Assembly (NCBI RefSeq): GCF_019396325.1
Contig: NZ_JAHKRO010000035.1
Span: 1-64,000, forward strand
DNA length: 64,000 bases
Source of the DNA: Nonomuraea ceibae
Lineage (GTDB): Bacteria > Actinomycetota > Actinomycetes > Streptosporangiales > Streptosporangiaceae
Direction: 5' to 3'
The number at the start of each line of letters is the position of its first letter. Positions within the stretch are counted from its first letter, which is position 1. The position numbers and the translations under genes were made by a program. Shown in pieces: positions 43,574 through 52,637 of the stretch. A model generated the notes under the pieces. It had not been told where the DNA came from and ran no database searches. It saw only the letters and a program-made list of their open reading frames with translations.

Positions 43574-43906
43574 ATGGCAGACCAGTACGGCATCCGCATC
43601 GACGGCGGCACGGTCAACGGCCCGATCGCGATGGGCCCGAACGCCCGCGCCACCGTCAACCACGGCGGCTCGGGCGAGGCGAGCCTGCTGCTGGACCGGC
43701 TCGACCGGCTGCTGGCCGAGCACGAGGCGGAGCTGGCCGAGCCCGCCAGGGCCCGCCGCGACGCCGCCGACGTCCGGCAGGAGCTGGCGGAGGCCGAGCC
43801 GGACCGGGGCCGCGTCCTCGACGCGCTGCGGCGGCTCTCGGTGCGGGCCGCCGAGGTGACGGCCATCGTCGAGGTCGTGGCGCAGATCCAGGCGCTGTTC
43901 GCCTGA
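43574..43906 (+). CDS. Small coiled protein sharing the VNGPIAMG motif
   Basis: This 110-residue protein starts YGIRIDGGTVNGPIAMGPNARATVNHGG, a glycine-rich beta-like segment, then becomes a helical coiled coil (LLLDRLDRLLAEHEAELAEPARARRDAADVRQELAEAE, VRAAEVTAIVEVVAQIQALF). It starts 9 bp after the membrane protein and shares VNGPIAMG with that protein's C-terminus. Similar xGPxAxGxxAxA strings occur at the N-termini of small adaptor proteins in predicted conflict or signalling operons, so an adaptor role is possible. No family assignment is certain. Confidence 0.6.
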   Translation: MADQYGIRIDGGTVNGPIAMGPNARATVNHGGSGEASLLLDRLDRLLAEHEAELAEPARARRDAADVRQELAEAEPDRGRVLDALRRLSVRAAEVTAIVEVVAQIQALFA

Positions 43907-43910
43907 TCGG

Positions 43911-44288
43911 TCACCGGCTGTCGAGCGCGCCCTCGTACACCCACCGGCCGTCCACCCGGACGAACCTGCTGTGCTCCTCCATCGTGCCCGCCCGGCCCCG
44001 CTCCCGGTAGTGGGCCCGGAACCGCACGGTGCCCTCGGTGTGCACGACGCTCCCGCCGGTGGTCTCCAGGATCTCCAGCCCGGTCCACCGCACCCGCCGG
44101 TCGAGCCCCACGCCGGCCGGCCGGGTCGCCGGATGCCAGGTGCGCAGCAGGTAGCCCTCGTCGCCCACGGCGAACGCGCTGAACCGCGACCGCATCAGCG
44201 ACTCCGCGGTGGGCGCCGCGCCCTCCCCCCGGTGGAGGCGTCCGCAGCAGTCGCGGTAGGGGGCGGCCAGCCCGCAGTGACATCCCAT
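43911..44288 (-). CDS. YchJ/UPF0225 family protein with SEC-C-like zinc motif
   Basis: This 125-residue protein has an N-terminal zinc knuckle (CHCGLAAPYRDCCGRLHRG, residues 3-21), the core SLMRSRFSAFAVGDEGYLLRTWHP, and a beta-rich SnoaL-like end (RFRAHYRERG...WVYEGAL). This is the standard YchJ arrangement and length. The function of the family is unknown. It follows the sirtuin gene by 4 bp, so the two are co-transcribed. Confidence 0.85.
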   Translation of the reverse strand: MGCHCGLAAPYRDCCGRLHRGEGAAPTAESLMRSRFSAFAVGDEGYLLRTWHPATRPAGVGLDRRVRWTGLEILETTGGSVVHTEGTVRFRAHYRERGRAGTMEEHSRFVRVDGRWVYEGALDSR

Positions 44289-44292
44289 CCCC

Positions 44293-45123
44293 CTATTGTG
44301 CCGGGACGAGCCTGCCGGTCAGGTCGGTGAGCGTGGGGCCGAGCGGGGCGTCGAGGGTGAGCAGGGCGTCGGCGTCGCCGCCGGTCGGGCCCTGGTTGAC
44401 GATGGCGATGGGGATGCCGAGCTCCGCGGCCTTGGTGACGAAGCGCAGGCCCGAGCGCACCTTCAGGGACGAGCCGAGCACGAGCAGGGCGCGGGCGGCG
44501 GCCACGAGGGCCGAGCACTCGTCCACGCGGACCCGGGGCACGTTCTCGCCGAAGAAGATCACGTCGGGCTTGAGGACGCCGCCGCAGGCCAGGCAGGGCA
44601 CCAGGCGGAAGCTCTGCTCCTGCTCGGCGGTCAGCTCGGCGTCGCCGTCGGGGTTGATGCGGCCCTCGGCGTCCCAGCCGGGGTTGGCGGCGCGCAGGCG
44701 GGCGTCGAGGTCGAGGCGCGGGGTGCGTTCGCGGCACGAGAGGCAGACCACCCGGTCCAGGCCGCCGTGCAGCTCGATCACCCGGCGGGCGCCGGCGGCC
44801 TGGTGCAGGCCGTCGACGTTCTGGGTGACGACGCCCGCGACCAGGCCGCGCCGTTCGAGCTCGGCGACCGCCCGGTGGCCGTCGTTGGGGCGGGCGCCCT
44901 CGATCTGCCGCCAGCCGACGTGGCTGCGCGCCCAGTAGCGGCGGCGGGCCGCCTCGCTGCCGACGAACTGCTGGTAGGTCATCGGGTCGGCCTTGCGGGC
45001 GCGGCCCGTCGGGCCCCGGTAGTCGGGGATGCCCGACTCGGTGGACAGGCCCGCCCCGCTGAGCACCACCACCCCGCCGCCGCCGACCAGCTCCGCCAGC
45101 GACCTTCTCGCGCTCTCGCTCAC
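44293..45123 (-). CDS. NAD-dependent sirtuin deacylase (Sir2/CobB-like)
   Basis: This 276-residue sirtuin has GAGLSTESGIPDYRGP (about residues 20-35), the catalytic TQNVDGLHQAAG (Gln-Asn-Asp and nearby His), a zinc site formed by CLSC and CLAC, and the NAD-binding FGENVPR and GSSLKV. It removes acyl groups from protein lysines using NAD+. The GTG start at 45123 is the first good codon. The gene pairs with ychJ in an operon. Its size and motif set are those of a full-length bacterial class III sirtuin. Confidence 0.92.
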   Translation of the reverse strand: MSESARRSLAELVGGGGVVVLSGAGLSTESGIPDYRGPTGRARKADPMTYQQFVGSEAARRRYWARSHVGWRQIEGARPNDGHRAVAELERRGLVAGVVTQNVDGLHQAAGARRVIELHGGLDRVVCLSCRERTPRLDLDARLRAANPGWDAEGRINPDGDAELTAEQEQSFRLVPCLACGGVLKPDVIFFGENVPRVRVDECSALVAAARALLVLGSSLKVRSGLRFVTKAAELGIPIAIVNQGPTGGDADALLTLDAPLGPTLTDLTGRLVPAQ

Positions 45124-45159
45124 CCTTCCATGGTGCCCGAAAGCGTCAAACCGGCCGCG

Positions 45160-45873
45160 TCACCGGGGATCGGCGAGCAGTTCGGCGACCGTGACGAACC
45201 GGTAGCCGTCGGCGCGCAGCCCTCTCACCACGCCGGCGATGGCCGCGCGGGTCTCGCGCCCGCTCCCGTACCAGGGGTGGAGCAGGATGATCGAGCCCGG
45301 CCTGACCTGCTCGCGGACCAGGGTGACGATCTCGGCGGCGGCAGGGGTGGCGCCGGAGTCGGGCTCCACGTCCCACATGACGGTGACGCGGTCGTGCCCG
45401 GCCAGGTAGAGCGGCAGCGTGAGCAGCTTCTTGCCGGTCGGCGGCCGGAACGGGATGTCGCCCCGCTCCCCCGCCTGCCGGATGAGCGCGTCGGTCGGCT
45501 CGATCTCCGCCTCGACCGTCGAGGGCGGCACGAACACCATCCGCCGGTGCGTGAACGTGTGGTTGCCGAGCTGGTGCCCGGCCGTGACGAGCGCCTTCCC
45601 GTGCTGCGGCCACGCGCGCAGCTGCGACCCGACGACGAAGAAGGTGGCGCACGCCTTCTCGGCGGCGAGCACGTCGATGATCTCCTGGGTGTGCTCGTCG
45701 GGCCCGTCGTCGAACGTCAGCGCCACGACCTTCTCGCCCGTCTCGACCCGGTCCACGAGGCGTCCGGCCAGCTGGAACGTCCGCGCGTTCATGACCAGGT
45801 AGCCGCTCACGGCGACGAGCACCAGCAGCGCGACGGCGACCGCAAGCGCCCTGCGGGTCCGGGATGCGTTCAT
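45160..45873 (-). CDS. Membrane-anchored polysaccharide deacetylase (NodB domain)
   Basis: This 237-residue protein has one N-terminal helix (LAVAVALLVLVAVSGYLVM) and then a NodB homology domain. TFDDGPD carries the catalytic base and metal aspartates, and GNHTFTHRRM the two metal histidines. The later motifs are FRPPTGK and IILLHPWYGSG (catalytic His). It should remove N- or O-acetyl groups from peptidoglycan, chitin or xylan oligomers at the cell surface. The start is ATG 45873. It is transcribed away from the D-2-hydroxyacid dehydrogenase gene. Confidence 0.88.
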   Translation of the reverse strand: MNASRTRRALAVAVALLVLVAVSGYLVMNARTFQLAGRLVDRVETGEKVVALTFDDGPDEHTQEIIDVLAAEKACATFFVVGSQLRAWPQHGKALVTAGHQLGNHTFTHRRMVFVPPSTVEAEIEPTDALIRQAGERGDIPFRPPTGKKLLTLPLYLAGHDRVTVMWDVEPDSGATPAAAEIVTLVREQVRPGSIILLHPWYGSGRETRAAIAGVVRGLRADGYRFVTVAELLADPR

Positions 45874-45961
45874 GAGTGCAGCAGTGTAATCAGGGGCTGA
45901 CCGCTTTGATCGGTTATGTGGAAGAGTGGGCTTCCCGATGGACATGATCGGACACCACCCC

Positions 45962-45975
45962 GGTAAGCGCTTGCC
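45962..45975. promoter_or_regulatory. LacI-family operator GGTAAGCGCTTGCC
   Basis: A 14-bp near-palindrome with the AAGCGCTT core (45965-45972). It differs from the pectate lyase site in one base and lies 22 bp upstream of the dehydrogenase start codon, a repressing position. Confidence 0.55.
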
Positions 45976-45997
45976 CACGGACGCCGAAGGGACTCGA

Positions 45998-47014
45998 GTG
46001 ACAGAAGGACGACGGCCACGGGCCCTGCTGGTCATGGACCCCGCGCACTTCCGCGTGCAGTTCCAGGAGCCGCAGCTACGCCGGTTGCGCGCCCTCGCCG
46101 AGGTCGCCGAGCCGCTCCCGGTCACCGGTTTCGGCGACGAGCGGGTGCGCGGCCTGCTGCGCCGGACCGAGGTGCTGATCACCTCGTGGGGCTGCCCGCC
46201 GCTGACCGCCGAGGTGCTGGCCGACGCCCCCGAGCTGCGCGCGGTCTTCCACTGCGCGGGCACGGTGCGCCCGTTCGTCACCGACGAGGTGTGGCGGCGC
46301 GGCATCCTCGTCACCAACGCCGCCGACGTGAACGCGATCGCGGTCGCCGAGTTCACGTTCGCGGCGGTCATCTTCGCGGGCAAGAAGGCCCCGTTCCTCG
46401 CCCAGGACGCGCGCAGGCACCGCGACGACTGGTCCTACCTGGAGCGGCGCGGCGAGCTGTCCAACCGCGAGCGCACGGTCGGCATCGTCGGCTTCTCGCG
46501 CACCGGCCGCCGGGTCGCCGAGCGGCTGCGCGCCCTGGAGGTCGACGTGCTGGTGGCCGACCCGTACGCGGACGCCGGCGAGGTGGCGGCCGCGGGCGGC
46601 CGGCTGGTCCCGCTGCCCGAGCTGCTGCGCGGCAGCGACGTGCTCACCCTGCACGTCCCCGCGCTGCCGGCCACCCGCCACCTGATCGGCGCGGCGGAGC
46701 TGGCCCTGCTCCGGGACGGCGCGACGGTCATCAACACCGCACGCGGCTCCGTCCTCGACACCGCCGCCCTGGAGCGCGAGTGCGGCTCCGGGCGGCTCCA
46801 CGCGATCCTCGACGTCACGGAGCCGGAGCCGCTGCCGGCCGATTCGCCGCTGTACGACCTGCCCAACGTCATGATCACCCCGCACGTCGCCGGGTCCCTC
46901 GGGTCCGAGACCCGGCGGATGAGCGAGAGCGCGCTCGACGAGCTCGAACGCTACCTGTCCGGGCGGCCGCCGCGCGCGGCCGTCACCGCCGACGACATCG
47001 CGGTGAGCGCCTGA
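45998..47014 (+). CDS. D-isomer-specific 2-hydroxyacid dehydrogenase
   Basis: This 338-residue enzyme has the NAD-binding Rossmann motif VGIVGFSRTGRRVAERL (about residues 160-176), LHVPALPATRHLIGAAELALLRDGATVINTARGS (catalytic Arg region) and ITPHVAGSLGSE with the catalytic histidine. It should oxidise or reduce D-2-hydroxyacids. I chose GTG 45998, with AAGGGA upstream, over the earlier ATG 45926 because the LacI-type operator would otherwise lie inside the gene. Control by the same sugar-responsive repressor as the pectate lyase suggests a role in pectin or sugar-acid breakdown (inference). Confidence 0.88.
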   Translation: MTEGRRPRALLVMDPAHFRVQFQEPQLRRLRALAEVAEPLPVTGFGDERVRGLLRRTEVLITSWGCPPLTAEVLADAPELRAVFHCAGTVRPFVTDEVWRRGILVTNAADVNAIAVAEFTFAAVIFAGKKAPFLAQDARRHRDDWSYLERRGELSNRERTVGIVGFSRTGRRVAERLRALEVDVLVADPYADAGEVAAAGGRLVPLPELLRGSDVLTLHVPALPATRHLIGAAELALLRDGATVINTARGSVLDTAALERECGSGRLHAILDVTEPEPLPADSPLYDLPNVMITPHVAGSLGSETRRMSESALDELERYLSGRPPRAAVTADDIAVSA

Positions 47015-47146
47015 CCCCCGGGACCGGCTCGCGCGGCGCCGTCGCCCCCTTGACGTTCGCCGGGCGTTGACCTCGCCTTCAGGCTGCCGTCGCCGCGACC
47101 GGCCAGGATCGCCGCGCAGCAGTTCGTCGAAGGAAGTAGTGGCACC

Positions 47147-48286
47147 ATGCGTAGCGCGATCCTGTCCACCCTGGCGATCGGGGCCCTGCTGGGCTCCGGG
47201 GCCGTCGCCGCCCCCGCCGCAGCCGGCACGTCGTCGTCGTGCGCCGGCGCGCCGCGCACGCCGGTGACCTCCGGGGCGGTGTTCAGCGAGCCGGTGGGCG
47301 GCGACCCGGTCGCCATCGTGAGCAGGCTCTGCGACCTGGTCCGCCAGACCCCCGCCGGGGCCGGCATCAGGATCGCGCACTTCGTCATGTCGGGCACGGC
47401 CGGCAGCGAGTTCGCCGCCGAGCTGCTCAAGGCGCACGAGCGGGGCGTGCGGGTGCAGGTGGTGCTGGACGGCGACGCGCGCGGCAAGGCGGTGGCCGAG
47501 CGGCTCGCCGCCGTCCTGGGCACGGACACCTCGGCCGCCTCGTTCGCGCACGTGTGCTCCGGGCCGATGTCGGGCGGCACCGCCGCCTGCGTCGGGGACA
47601 AGGGGCAGCACAACAAGTTCTACCTGTTCTCCCGTACGGGAGGCGCGTCCGACGTGGTCGTGCAGTCGTCGGCCAACCTGACGAACCTGAACTCGACCAC
47701 GTACTGGAACAACGCCGTCGTGCTGGCGGGCAACCGGCGGCTGCACGAGGCGTACGCCTCCTACTTCGCCGACCTGGCCGCCGAGCGGAAGAGCCTCGAC
47801 TACGACCGGGTCGTGCGGACGGGGGCGGCGGGCGGCTCGGTGCGGGCGCACTTCTTCCCCAGCGCCGAGGGCGACCCGATCGTGGAGGCGCTGGACGGGG
47901 TCTCCTGCCGCGACGGCGCCCCGATCCGCGTCGGCATGTCGGAGTGGGACGGCTACCGGGTCGCGATCGCCGAACGGCTGGCCGAGCTGGCCCGCGAGGG
48001 GTGCACGGTGCAGGTCGTCGCGGGCGTGCTGGACGCGGAGGTGGAGGCGGCGCTGCGCGCCGAGCCGAGGATCGAGCTGCGCACGCTGAGCTCCGGCAGC
48101 GCGCTGCCCGGCCGCATCCACTCCAAGTACCTGCTGGTCGACGGCTGGGTCTACACGGGCAGCCACAACTACAACCAGACGTCGCTGCGCCGCAACGACG
48201 ACACCCTGCTGCGGCTCAACAACAAGGCGATTCACGCCCAGTTCGTGGCGAACTTCGACAGGATGCGCGCCGCCGCCGCGTCCTAG
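47147..48286 (+). CDS. Secreted phospholipase D-like protein
   Basis: This 379-residue protein has a Sec signal (MRSAILSTLAIGALLGSGAVAAPAAA) and two PLD halves. The first HKD-like motif is HNKFYLFSRTGGASDVVVQSSANLT, with HxK kept. The second is IHSKYLLVDGWVYTGSHNYNQT (HxKxxxxD with GS). Paired Cys residues around ACVGD and SCRDG may form disulfides. It hydrolyses phosphodiesters outside the cell; phospholipid is the likely but unproven substrate. It is followed 88 bp later by a secreted glycerophosphodiesterase, so the two could act in sequence on phospholipids. Confidence 0.85.
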   Translation: MRSAILSTLAIGALLGSGAVAAPAAAGTSSSCAGAPRTPVTSGAVFSEPVGGDPVAIVSRLCDLVRQTPAGAGIRIAHFVMSGTAGSEFAAELLKAHERGVRVQVVLDGDARGKAVAERLAAVLGTDTSAASFAHVCSGPMSGGTAACVGDKGQHNKFYLFSRTGGASDVVVQSSANLTNLNSTTYWNNAVVLAGNRRLHEAYASYFADLAAERKSLDYDRVVRTGAAGGSVRAHFFPSAEGDPIVEALDGVSCRDGAPIRVGMSEWDGYRVAIAERLAELAREGCTVQVVAGVLDAEVEAALRAEPRIELRTLSSGSALPGRIHSKYLLVDGWVYTGSHNYNQTSLRRNDDTLLRLNNKAIHAQFVANFDRMRAAAAS

Positions 48287-48374
48287 CCACCTGGGAGTCA
48301 CGTGGCTCTCAACAGTTGGTCATGACGGTCAGTCAGATTCGGCTCATCGGCCGCTCCCGAGTACGAGGAGATCC

Positions 48375-49178
48375 ATGTTCCGACTCGCCGGCTTGATCGT
48401 CATGACCGTACTGGCCCTGTTCCTCACCCCCGCGACGGCGGCCTCGGCGGCCCCGGTGGCCAACGTCGCCCATCGCGGCGCGTCCGCCTACGCGCCGGAG
48501 AACACGCTGGCGGCCTTCCGGCTGGCCGCCGAGCTGGGCGCCGACGCGTTCGAGCTGGACGTGCGGCTGACCCGCGACGGCCGGCCCGTCCTCATGCACG
48601 ACGCCACGCTGGCCCGCACCACCGACGCCGAGCGGGTCTTCCCCGGCCGGGCGCCGTGGCGGGTGGGCGACTTCACCCTGGACGAGATCCGCGAGCTGGA
48701 CGCCGGGTCGTGGTCCGGGCGCCGCTTCGCCGGGGAGCCGGTGCCCACGCTGCGGGAGGCGCTGCGCGAGATGAGCGGCAGCGGGCTCGGCGTGCTGGTG
48801 GAGGTCAAGGAGCCCCGCCTGTACCGGGGGATCGAGGCGCGGGTGGCCGGGGAGCTGCGCCGCTCGTGGCGGGGCCCGCTGGTGGTGCAGTCGTTCGACC
48901 ACGGCTCGATGCGCCGCTTCCACGACGTCATGCCGGAGGCCGCGATCGGGCTGCTCGGCACCCCGCCTGCCGCCGAGCTGGACGGGCTGTCGGAGTTCGC
49001 CGACCAGGTCAACCCGCCGTACGGCGGCCTGACCCGCGACTACGTGCGGCTCGTGCAGCGGCACGGGATGCGGGTGTTCGCCTGGACGGTGGACGACGCG
49101 GCCGCCATGCGCCGGCTGGTCGGCTACGGCGTGGACGGCATCATCACCAACCGGCCCGACGTTCTCGACGCCCTTTGA
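48375..49178 (+). CDS. Secreted glycerophosphodiester phosphodiesterase
   Basis: This 267-residue protein has a Sec signal ending near AASAAP, then the GDPD TIM barrel. AHRGASAYAPENTLAAFRLAAELGADAFELDVRLTRDGRPVLMHDATLARTT (residues 34-85) holds the catalytic His pair and the metal-binding Glu/Asp residues. WTVDDAAAMRRLVGYGVDGIITNRPD ends the barrel. It splits glycerophosphodiesters to glycerol 3-phosphate and an alcohol. GAGGAG precedes the ATG. It probably scavenges phosphate or glycerol together with the PLD-like enzyme upstream. Confidence 0.93.
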   Translation: MFRLAGLIVMTVLALFLTPATAASAAPVANVAHRGASAYAPENTLAAFRLAAELGADAFELDVRLTRDGRPVLMHDATLARTTDAERVFPGRAPWRVGDFTLDEIRELDAGSWSGRRFAGEPVPTLREALREMSGSGLGVLVEVKEPRLYRGIEARVAGELRRSWRGPLVVQSFDHGSMRRFHDVMPEAAIGLLGTPPAAELDGLSEFADQVNPPYGGLTRDYVRLVQRHGMRVFAWTVDDAAAMRRLVGYGVDGIITNRPDVLDAL

Positions 49179-49195
49179 CGGGTAGCCGGGACGGC

Positions 49196-49624
49196 ATGGC
49201 GACAGAGCAGGATCCCGATCACCTCCGCCCGGAGGGCATGTCGGACGAGACGGTCGAGGCACTGGGCGCGCTGAGCGAGGCGCTGGAGACGACGCACCGG
49301 GCGCGGGGCCACCTGTACGCGTGGCACCAGCTCACCGGCAGCGCCGACGCCCGCCTCGACCGGGCCGTCGAGCTGCTACGCCGGACCGGGCACCAGGAGC
49401 TGGCCGACCGCGTCGAGCGGGAGCTCATCGGGCTGAACGTGATCGACGGCCGGTGGACGTTCCAGGTGGTCGAGGAGTACGACGCGCTGTACTACGCGGC
49501 CTTCCAGGAGATGGAGGCGCACGTGCGCGATCGGCTGGCCGGGGGCCGCCGCCACGTCCACGAGGCGGAGATGAAGCAGCGCAGGCGCACGCCGGGTCTG
49601 CCGGGTCACGAGGCGGCACCGTAA
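49196..49624 (+). CDS. Conserved hypothetical helical protein
   Basis: This 142-residue, mostly helical protein includes ALSEALETTHRARGHLYAWHQLTGSADARLDRAVELLRRTGHQELADRVERELIGLNVIDGRWTFQVVEEYD (about residues 22-95), followed by HVRDRL and a basic tail. It resembles small conserved actinobacterial proteins of unknown function. No signal or membrane segment is present. It starts 17 bp after the phosphodiesterase stop and may be part of that transcript. Confidence 0.7.
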   Translation: MATEQDPDHLRPEGMSDETVEALGALSEALETTHRARGHLYAWHQLTGSADARLDRAVELLRRTGHQELADRVERELIGLNVIDGRWTFQVVEEYDALYYAAFQEMEAHVRDRLAGGRRHVHEAEMKQRRRTPGLPGHEAAP

Positions 49625-49669
49625 AGGCTTCCCGCAGGTAACCGATAACCCCCGAAACCCAACCAAGTG

Positions 49670-49699
49670 TTGACCACTCGGTAACAAGTGGTGGATAAC
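49670..49699 (+). promoter_or_regulatory. Candidate promoter of the second LAL gene
   Basis: TTGACC (49670-49675), an 18-bp spacer and GATAAC (49694-49699) resemble a sigma-70-type promoter. CCACT/AGTGG arms inside the spacer could be an operator. A start near 49706 would leave about a 39-nt leader before ATG 49745. Confidence 0.4.
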
Positions 49700-49744
49700 A
49701 GGTGTCGGCAGAGGCAGTAAAACCGCACTGGCTCGGAGACGCCG

Positions 49745-52576
49745 ATGACGAGCGAGGCATCTCCCGCGCTGGTGGGCCGCGACGCGCACCTGCGAGCGCT
49801 CATCGGCGCGATCACCCGTCCGCCCGCCGTGGCCCTCGTCCAGGGCGAGGCGGGCATCGGGAAGACCCGGCTGGTCCGGACGGCCGTCGACCGGCTGGAT
49901 CCGGACCGCCACACCGTGCTGCTCGGGCACTGTCACCAGATCCGCGAGCCGTTCCCGTACGGGCCGGTCTTCGACGCGCTGCGGCAGATCGGCGGCGCGC
50001 TGCCTGGCCGGGACCGGCTCAACCCGGTGACGGGGGCCGTGGGCGGCTACCTTCCCGAGCTGGCCGGGCACCTGCCGCCGGCTCCGACGCCGCCGCCGCT
50101 GGACGACCCGCGCGCCGAGCGGCACCGGCTGTTCCGCGGGGTGCACGCGCTGCTGGCCGTGGCCGCGCCCGTGGTGCTGGTCGTGGAGGACCTGCACTGG
50201 GCCGACGACGGCACCCGTGACCTGCTGCGCTTTCTCATCGGCCGGCCGCCCGAGGGGCTGGCGCTGGTGGTGACGTTCCGGCGGGAGGATCTGCCGGTGC
50301 CGGGGCTGCCGTTCGGGCACGCCTACCGGCACCCGCCCGACGTGACGAGCGAGGTGATCTCGCTGACGTCGCTCGACGTGGCGGGCGTACGGGCGCTCGC
50401 CGGCGAGCTGCTGGGCGGCGCCCCCGTGACGGCCGGGTTCGCGGCGCGGCTGCACGAGCGGACGGCCGGGGTGCCGTTCGTGATCGAAGAGGTCGTGCGG
50501 TCGCTCCAGGAGCCCGGCGACGAGGAGGCGCTGGACCGGATCGCGGTGCCGGTGCTGCTGCGGGAGGCGATGGCCGAGCGGCTGGCCGGCCTGTCCCCCG
50601 CCGCCCTGCACGCGGTGCAGGCCGCCGCCGTGCTGCGGCTGCCCGCCGACGAGTCGCTGATCGCCGCCGTGTCGGGCTCCGGCGCCGCCGCCCACGGGCT
50701 GCGCGAGGCGCTGCGGGCCGGGGTGCTGCTGGAGCGGCCCGACGCGCTGTACGGGTTCCGCCACGCGCTGGCCCAGCAGGCGGTCTACGACGCGATCCCG
50801 GGCCCGGACCGGCGGCTGATCCACGGCCGGGCGATGGCCGAGCTGGCCGGGCTGGACCCGCCGCCGCTGGTGCAGCTCGCCTACCACGCGCGGCGGGCGG
50901 GCGAGCTGGCGGCCTGGCGGCGGCACGGCGGGGCCGCCTCGGAGCACGCGGCGGCGGTCGGCGACGTGCCGCTGGCCATCGAGGTGCTGGAGGGCATGCT
51001 GGCCGACCCGGCGCTGCCGCCCGACGCCCGGGGCCCGCTGGCGTTGCAGCTCAGCCGCGTGGCCGCGATCGGCCTGTCGTACCGCAGGTCGGTGCGGCTG
51101 CTGCGGCACCTGCTGTCGGACGACTTCCTGCCCCGGCACGTACGCGGCGAGGCCAGGCTGAACCTGGGCGTGCTGCTGTCGAACCAGGCGGGCGCGGTGG
51201 CGGAGGGCCGCAGGGAGGTGCTGGCGGCGCTCGCCGACCTGGAGGACCGGCCGGGCGTGGCGGCGCGCGGGCTGGCGCTGCTGGCGATGCCGTCGTGGGG
51301 CGGTGAGCCGCTGGCCTGCCACGAGAAGTGGATGGCGCAGGCCGAGAGCCTGCTGTGCTCGGCCGACGACCCGGAGCTGCGCACGGCGGTGCACGCCAAC
51401 AAGGTGTCGATGGCGATGCTGGTCGGCGCGCCGGACGCGTTCGAGCTGGCGGAGACGCTGCCGGAGGGCGCCCGGTCGGCGGCGGCGCGGCGGCAGGTGG
51501 CGCGCGGCTACGCGAACCTGTGCGACGCCGCGGTGGCGCTCGGCCACTACGGCGAGGCGGCCAGGTTCGCCCGCGAGAGCAGGCGGGTCGCCGAGGAGAG
51601 CGGCGCCCTCTACCCGGTGTGGCTGGTGGACGTGTCGTCGATCCGGCTCGACTGGCTGACCGGCCGCTGGGAGGGGCTGCGCGAGCGGGCGGCGGCCGTG
51701 GTGGAGATGACGTCGGAGGTGCCGATGCTGGCGGCCGACGCCCGGCTGGCCCTCGGCATGCTGGCGATGGCGACCGGCGAGTGGGAGGAGGCCGCCTGCC
51801 ACCTGGGCGCGGCCGGGCTGCAGGACGTGGACTCGGCGTTCCTGCCGGTGGCGGCGGCGGCCTCGGGCGGGCTGGTGGAGCTGCACCTGGCCCGTGACGC
51901 GCTGGAGGGGGCAGTGCGCGAGGCGGACCGGGCGGTGGCCCGGCTGCGCCGCAAGGGGGTGTGGGTGTGGGGCGACCAGCTCGTCCCGGCGGCGGTGGCC
52001 GCGCTGCTCAGGTCGGGCCGCCGGACGGACGCCGAGGCGCTGGTGGCCGAGTTCGCCGACGGGGTGGCGGGCCGTGACGCGCCGTCGGCGCAGGCGGCTC
52101 TCGGCTCGGCGCGGGCCCGGCTGGCCGGTGAGCGCGGCCTGTTCGAGGAGGCGGCCAGGCTGCACGCCGGGGCGCGGGCCGCGTACGAGACGATGCCGCG
52201 CCCGTACGCGGCGGCGCGGGCGGCGGAGGCCGAGGCGGAGGCGCGGCTGGCGCTGGGGGCGCGGGAGGCGGCGGCGCAGATCATCGCCGACGCGGCCGAG
52301 CGCTACGCGGTGCTCGGCGCCTCCCACGACGCGGCGCGCTGCCGGCACGCGCTGCGGGAGATCGGCGCGAGCGCGCCGCGCCGGGGCCGCAGGGGGCGCG
52401 GCGGCGTGCTGTCGCCCCGGGAGGCGGAGGTGGCCAGGCTGGTCGCGTCGGGCCGCACCAACCGGGAGATCGCCGAAGTGCTGTTCCTGTCGCGCCGGAC
52501 CGTCGACACGCACGTGGCCAGCGTGCTGCACAAACTCGGCGTGCGCACCCGCAACGAGGTGGACCCGCCCCCGTGA
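49745..52576 (+). CDS. LuxR-family LAL-type regulator
   Basis: This 943-residue protein has an N-terminal AAA ATPase (Walker [12 protein letters not shown] near residue 36; Walker [18 protein letters not shown]), a long helical region, and a C-terminal LuxR helix-turn-helix: [45 protein letters not shown]. It ends soon after ([10 protein letters not shown]), somewhat shorter than usual. GGAG precedes the ATG. No biosynthetic genes adjoin it, so the target is unknown. It could act on the neighbouring secreted enzyme genes. Confidence 0.88.
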   Translation: MTSEASPALVGRDAHLRALIGAITRPPAVALVQGEAGIGKTRLVRTAVDRLDPDRHTVLLGHCHQIREPFPYGPVFDALRQIGGALPGRDRLNPVTGAVGGYLPELAGHLPPAPTPPPLDDPRAERHRLFRGVHALLAVAAPVVLVVEDLHWADDGTRDLLRFLIGRPPEGLALVVTFRREDLPVPGLPFGHAYRHPPDVTSEVISLTSLDVAGVRALAGELLGGAPVTAGFAARLHERTAGVPFVIEEVVRSLQEPGDEEALDRIAVPVLLREAMAERLAGLSPAALHAVQAAAVLRLPADESLIAAVSGSGAAAHGLREALRAGVLLERPDALYGFRHALAQQAVYDAIPGPDRRLIHGRAMAELAGLDPPPLVQLAYHARRAGELAAWRRHGGAASEHAAAVGDVPLAIEVLEGMLADPALPPDARGPLALQLSRVAAIGLSYRRSVRLLRHLLSDDFLPRHVRGEARLNLGVLLSNQAGAVAEGRREVLAALADLEDRPGVAARGLALLAMPSWGGEPLACHEKWMAQAESLLCSADDPELRTAVHANKVSMAMLVGAPDAFELAETLPEGARSAAARRQVARGYANLCDAAVALGHYGEAARFARESRRVAEESGALYPVWLVDVSSIRLDWLTGRWEGLRERAAAVVEMTSEVPMLAADARLALGMLAMATGEWEEAACHLGAAGLQDVDSAFLPVAAAASGGLVELHLARDALEGAVREADRAVARLRRKGVWVWGDQLVPAAVAALLRSGRRTDAEALVAEFADGVAGRDAPSAQAALGSARARLAGERGLFEEAARLHAGARAAYETMPRPYAAARAAEAEAEARLALGAREAAAQIIADAAERYAVLGASHDAARCRHALREIGASAPRRGRRGRGGVLSPREAEVARLVASGRTNREIAEVLFLSRRTVDTHVASVLHKLGVRTRNEVDPPP

Positions 52577-52589
52577 GGGCACAGGGGAA

Positions 52590-52623
52590 GGCCCCGGCCG
52601 GGGAGGGGGTGCCGGCCGGGGCC
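52590..52623. terminator. Bidirectional GC hairpin terminator
   Basis: GGCCCCGGCCGG (52590-52601) and CCGGCCGGGGCC (52612-52623) form a perfect 12-bp stem with a 10-nt loop. It lies between the convergent LAL and peptidase genes. There is no U-tract. Confidence 0.75.
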
Positions 52624-52637
52624 CGAAGGCGGAACCG

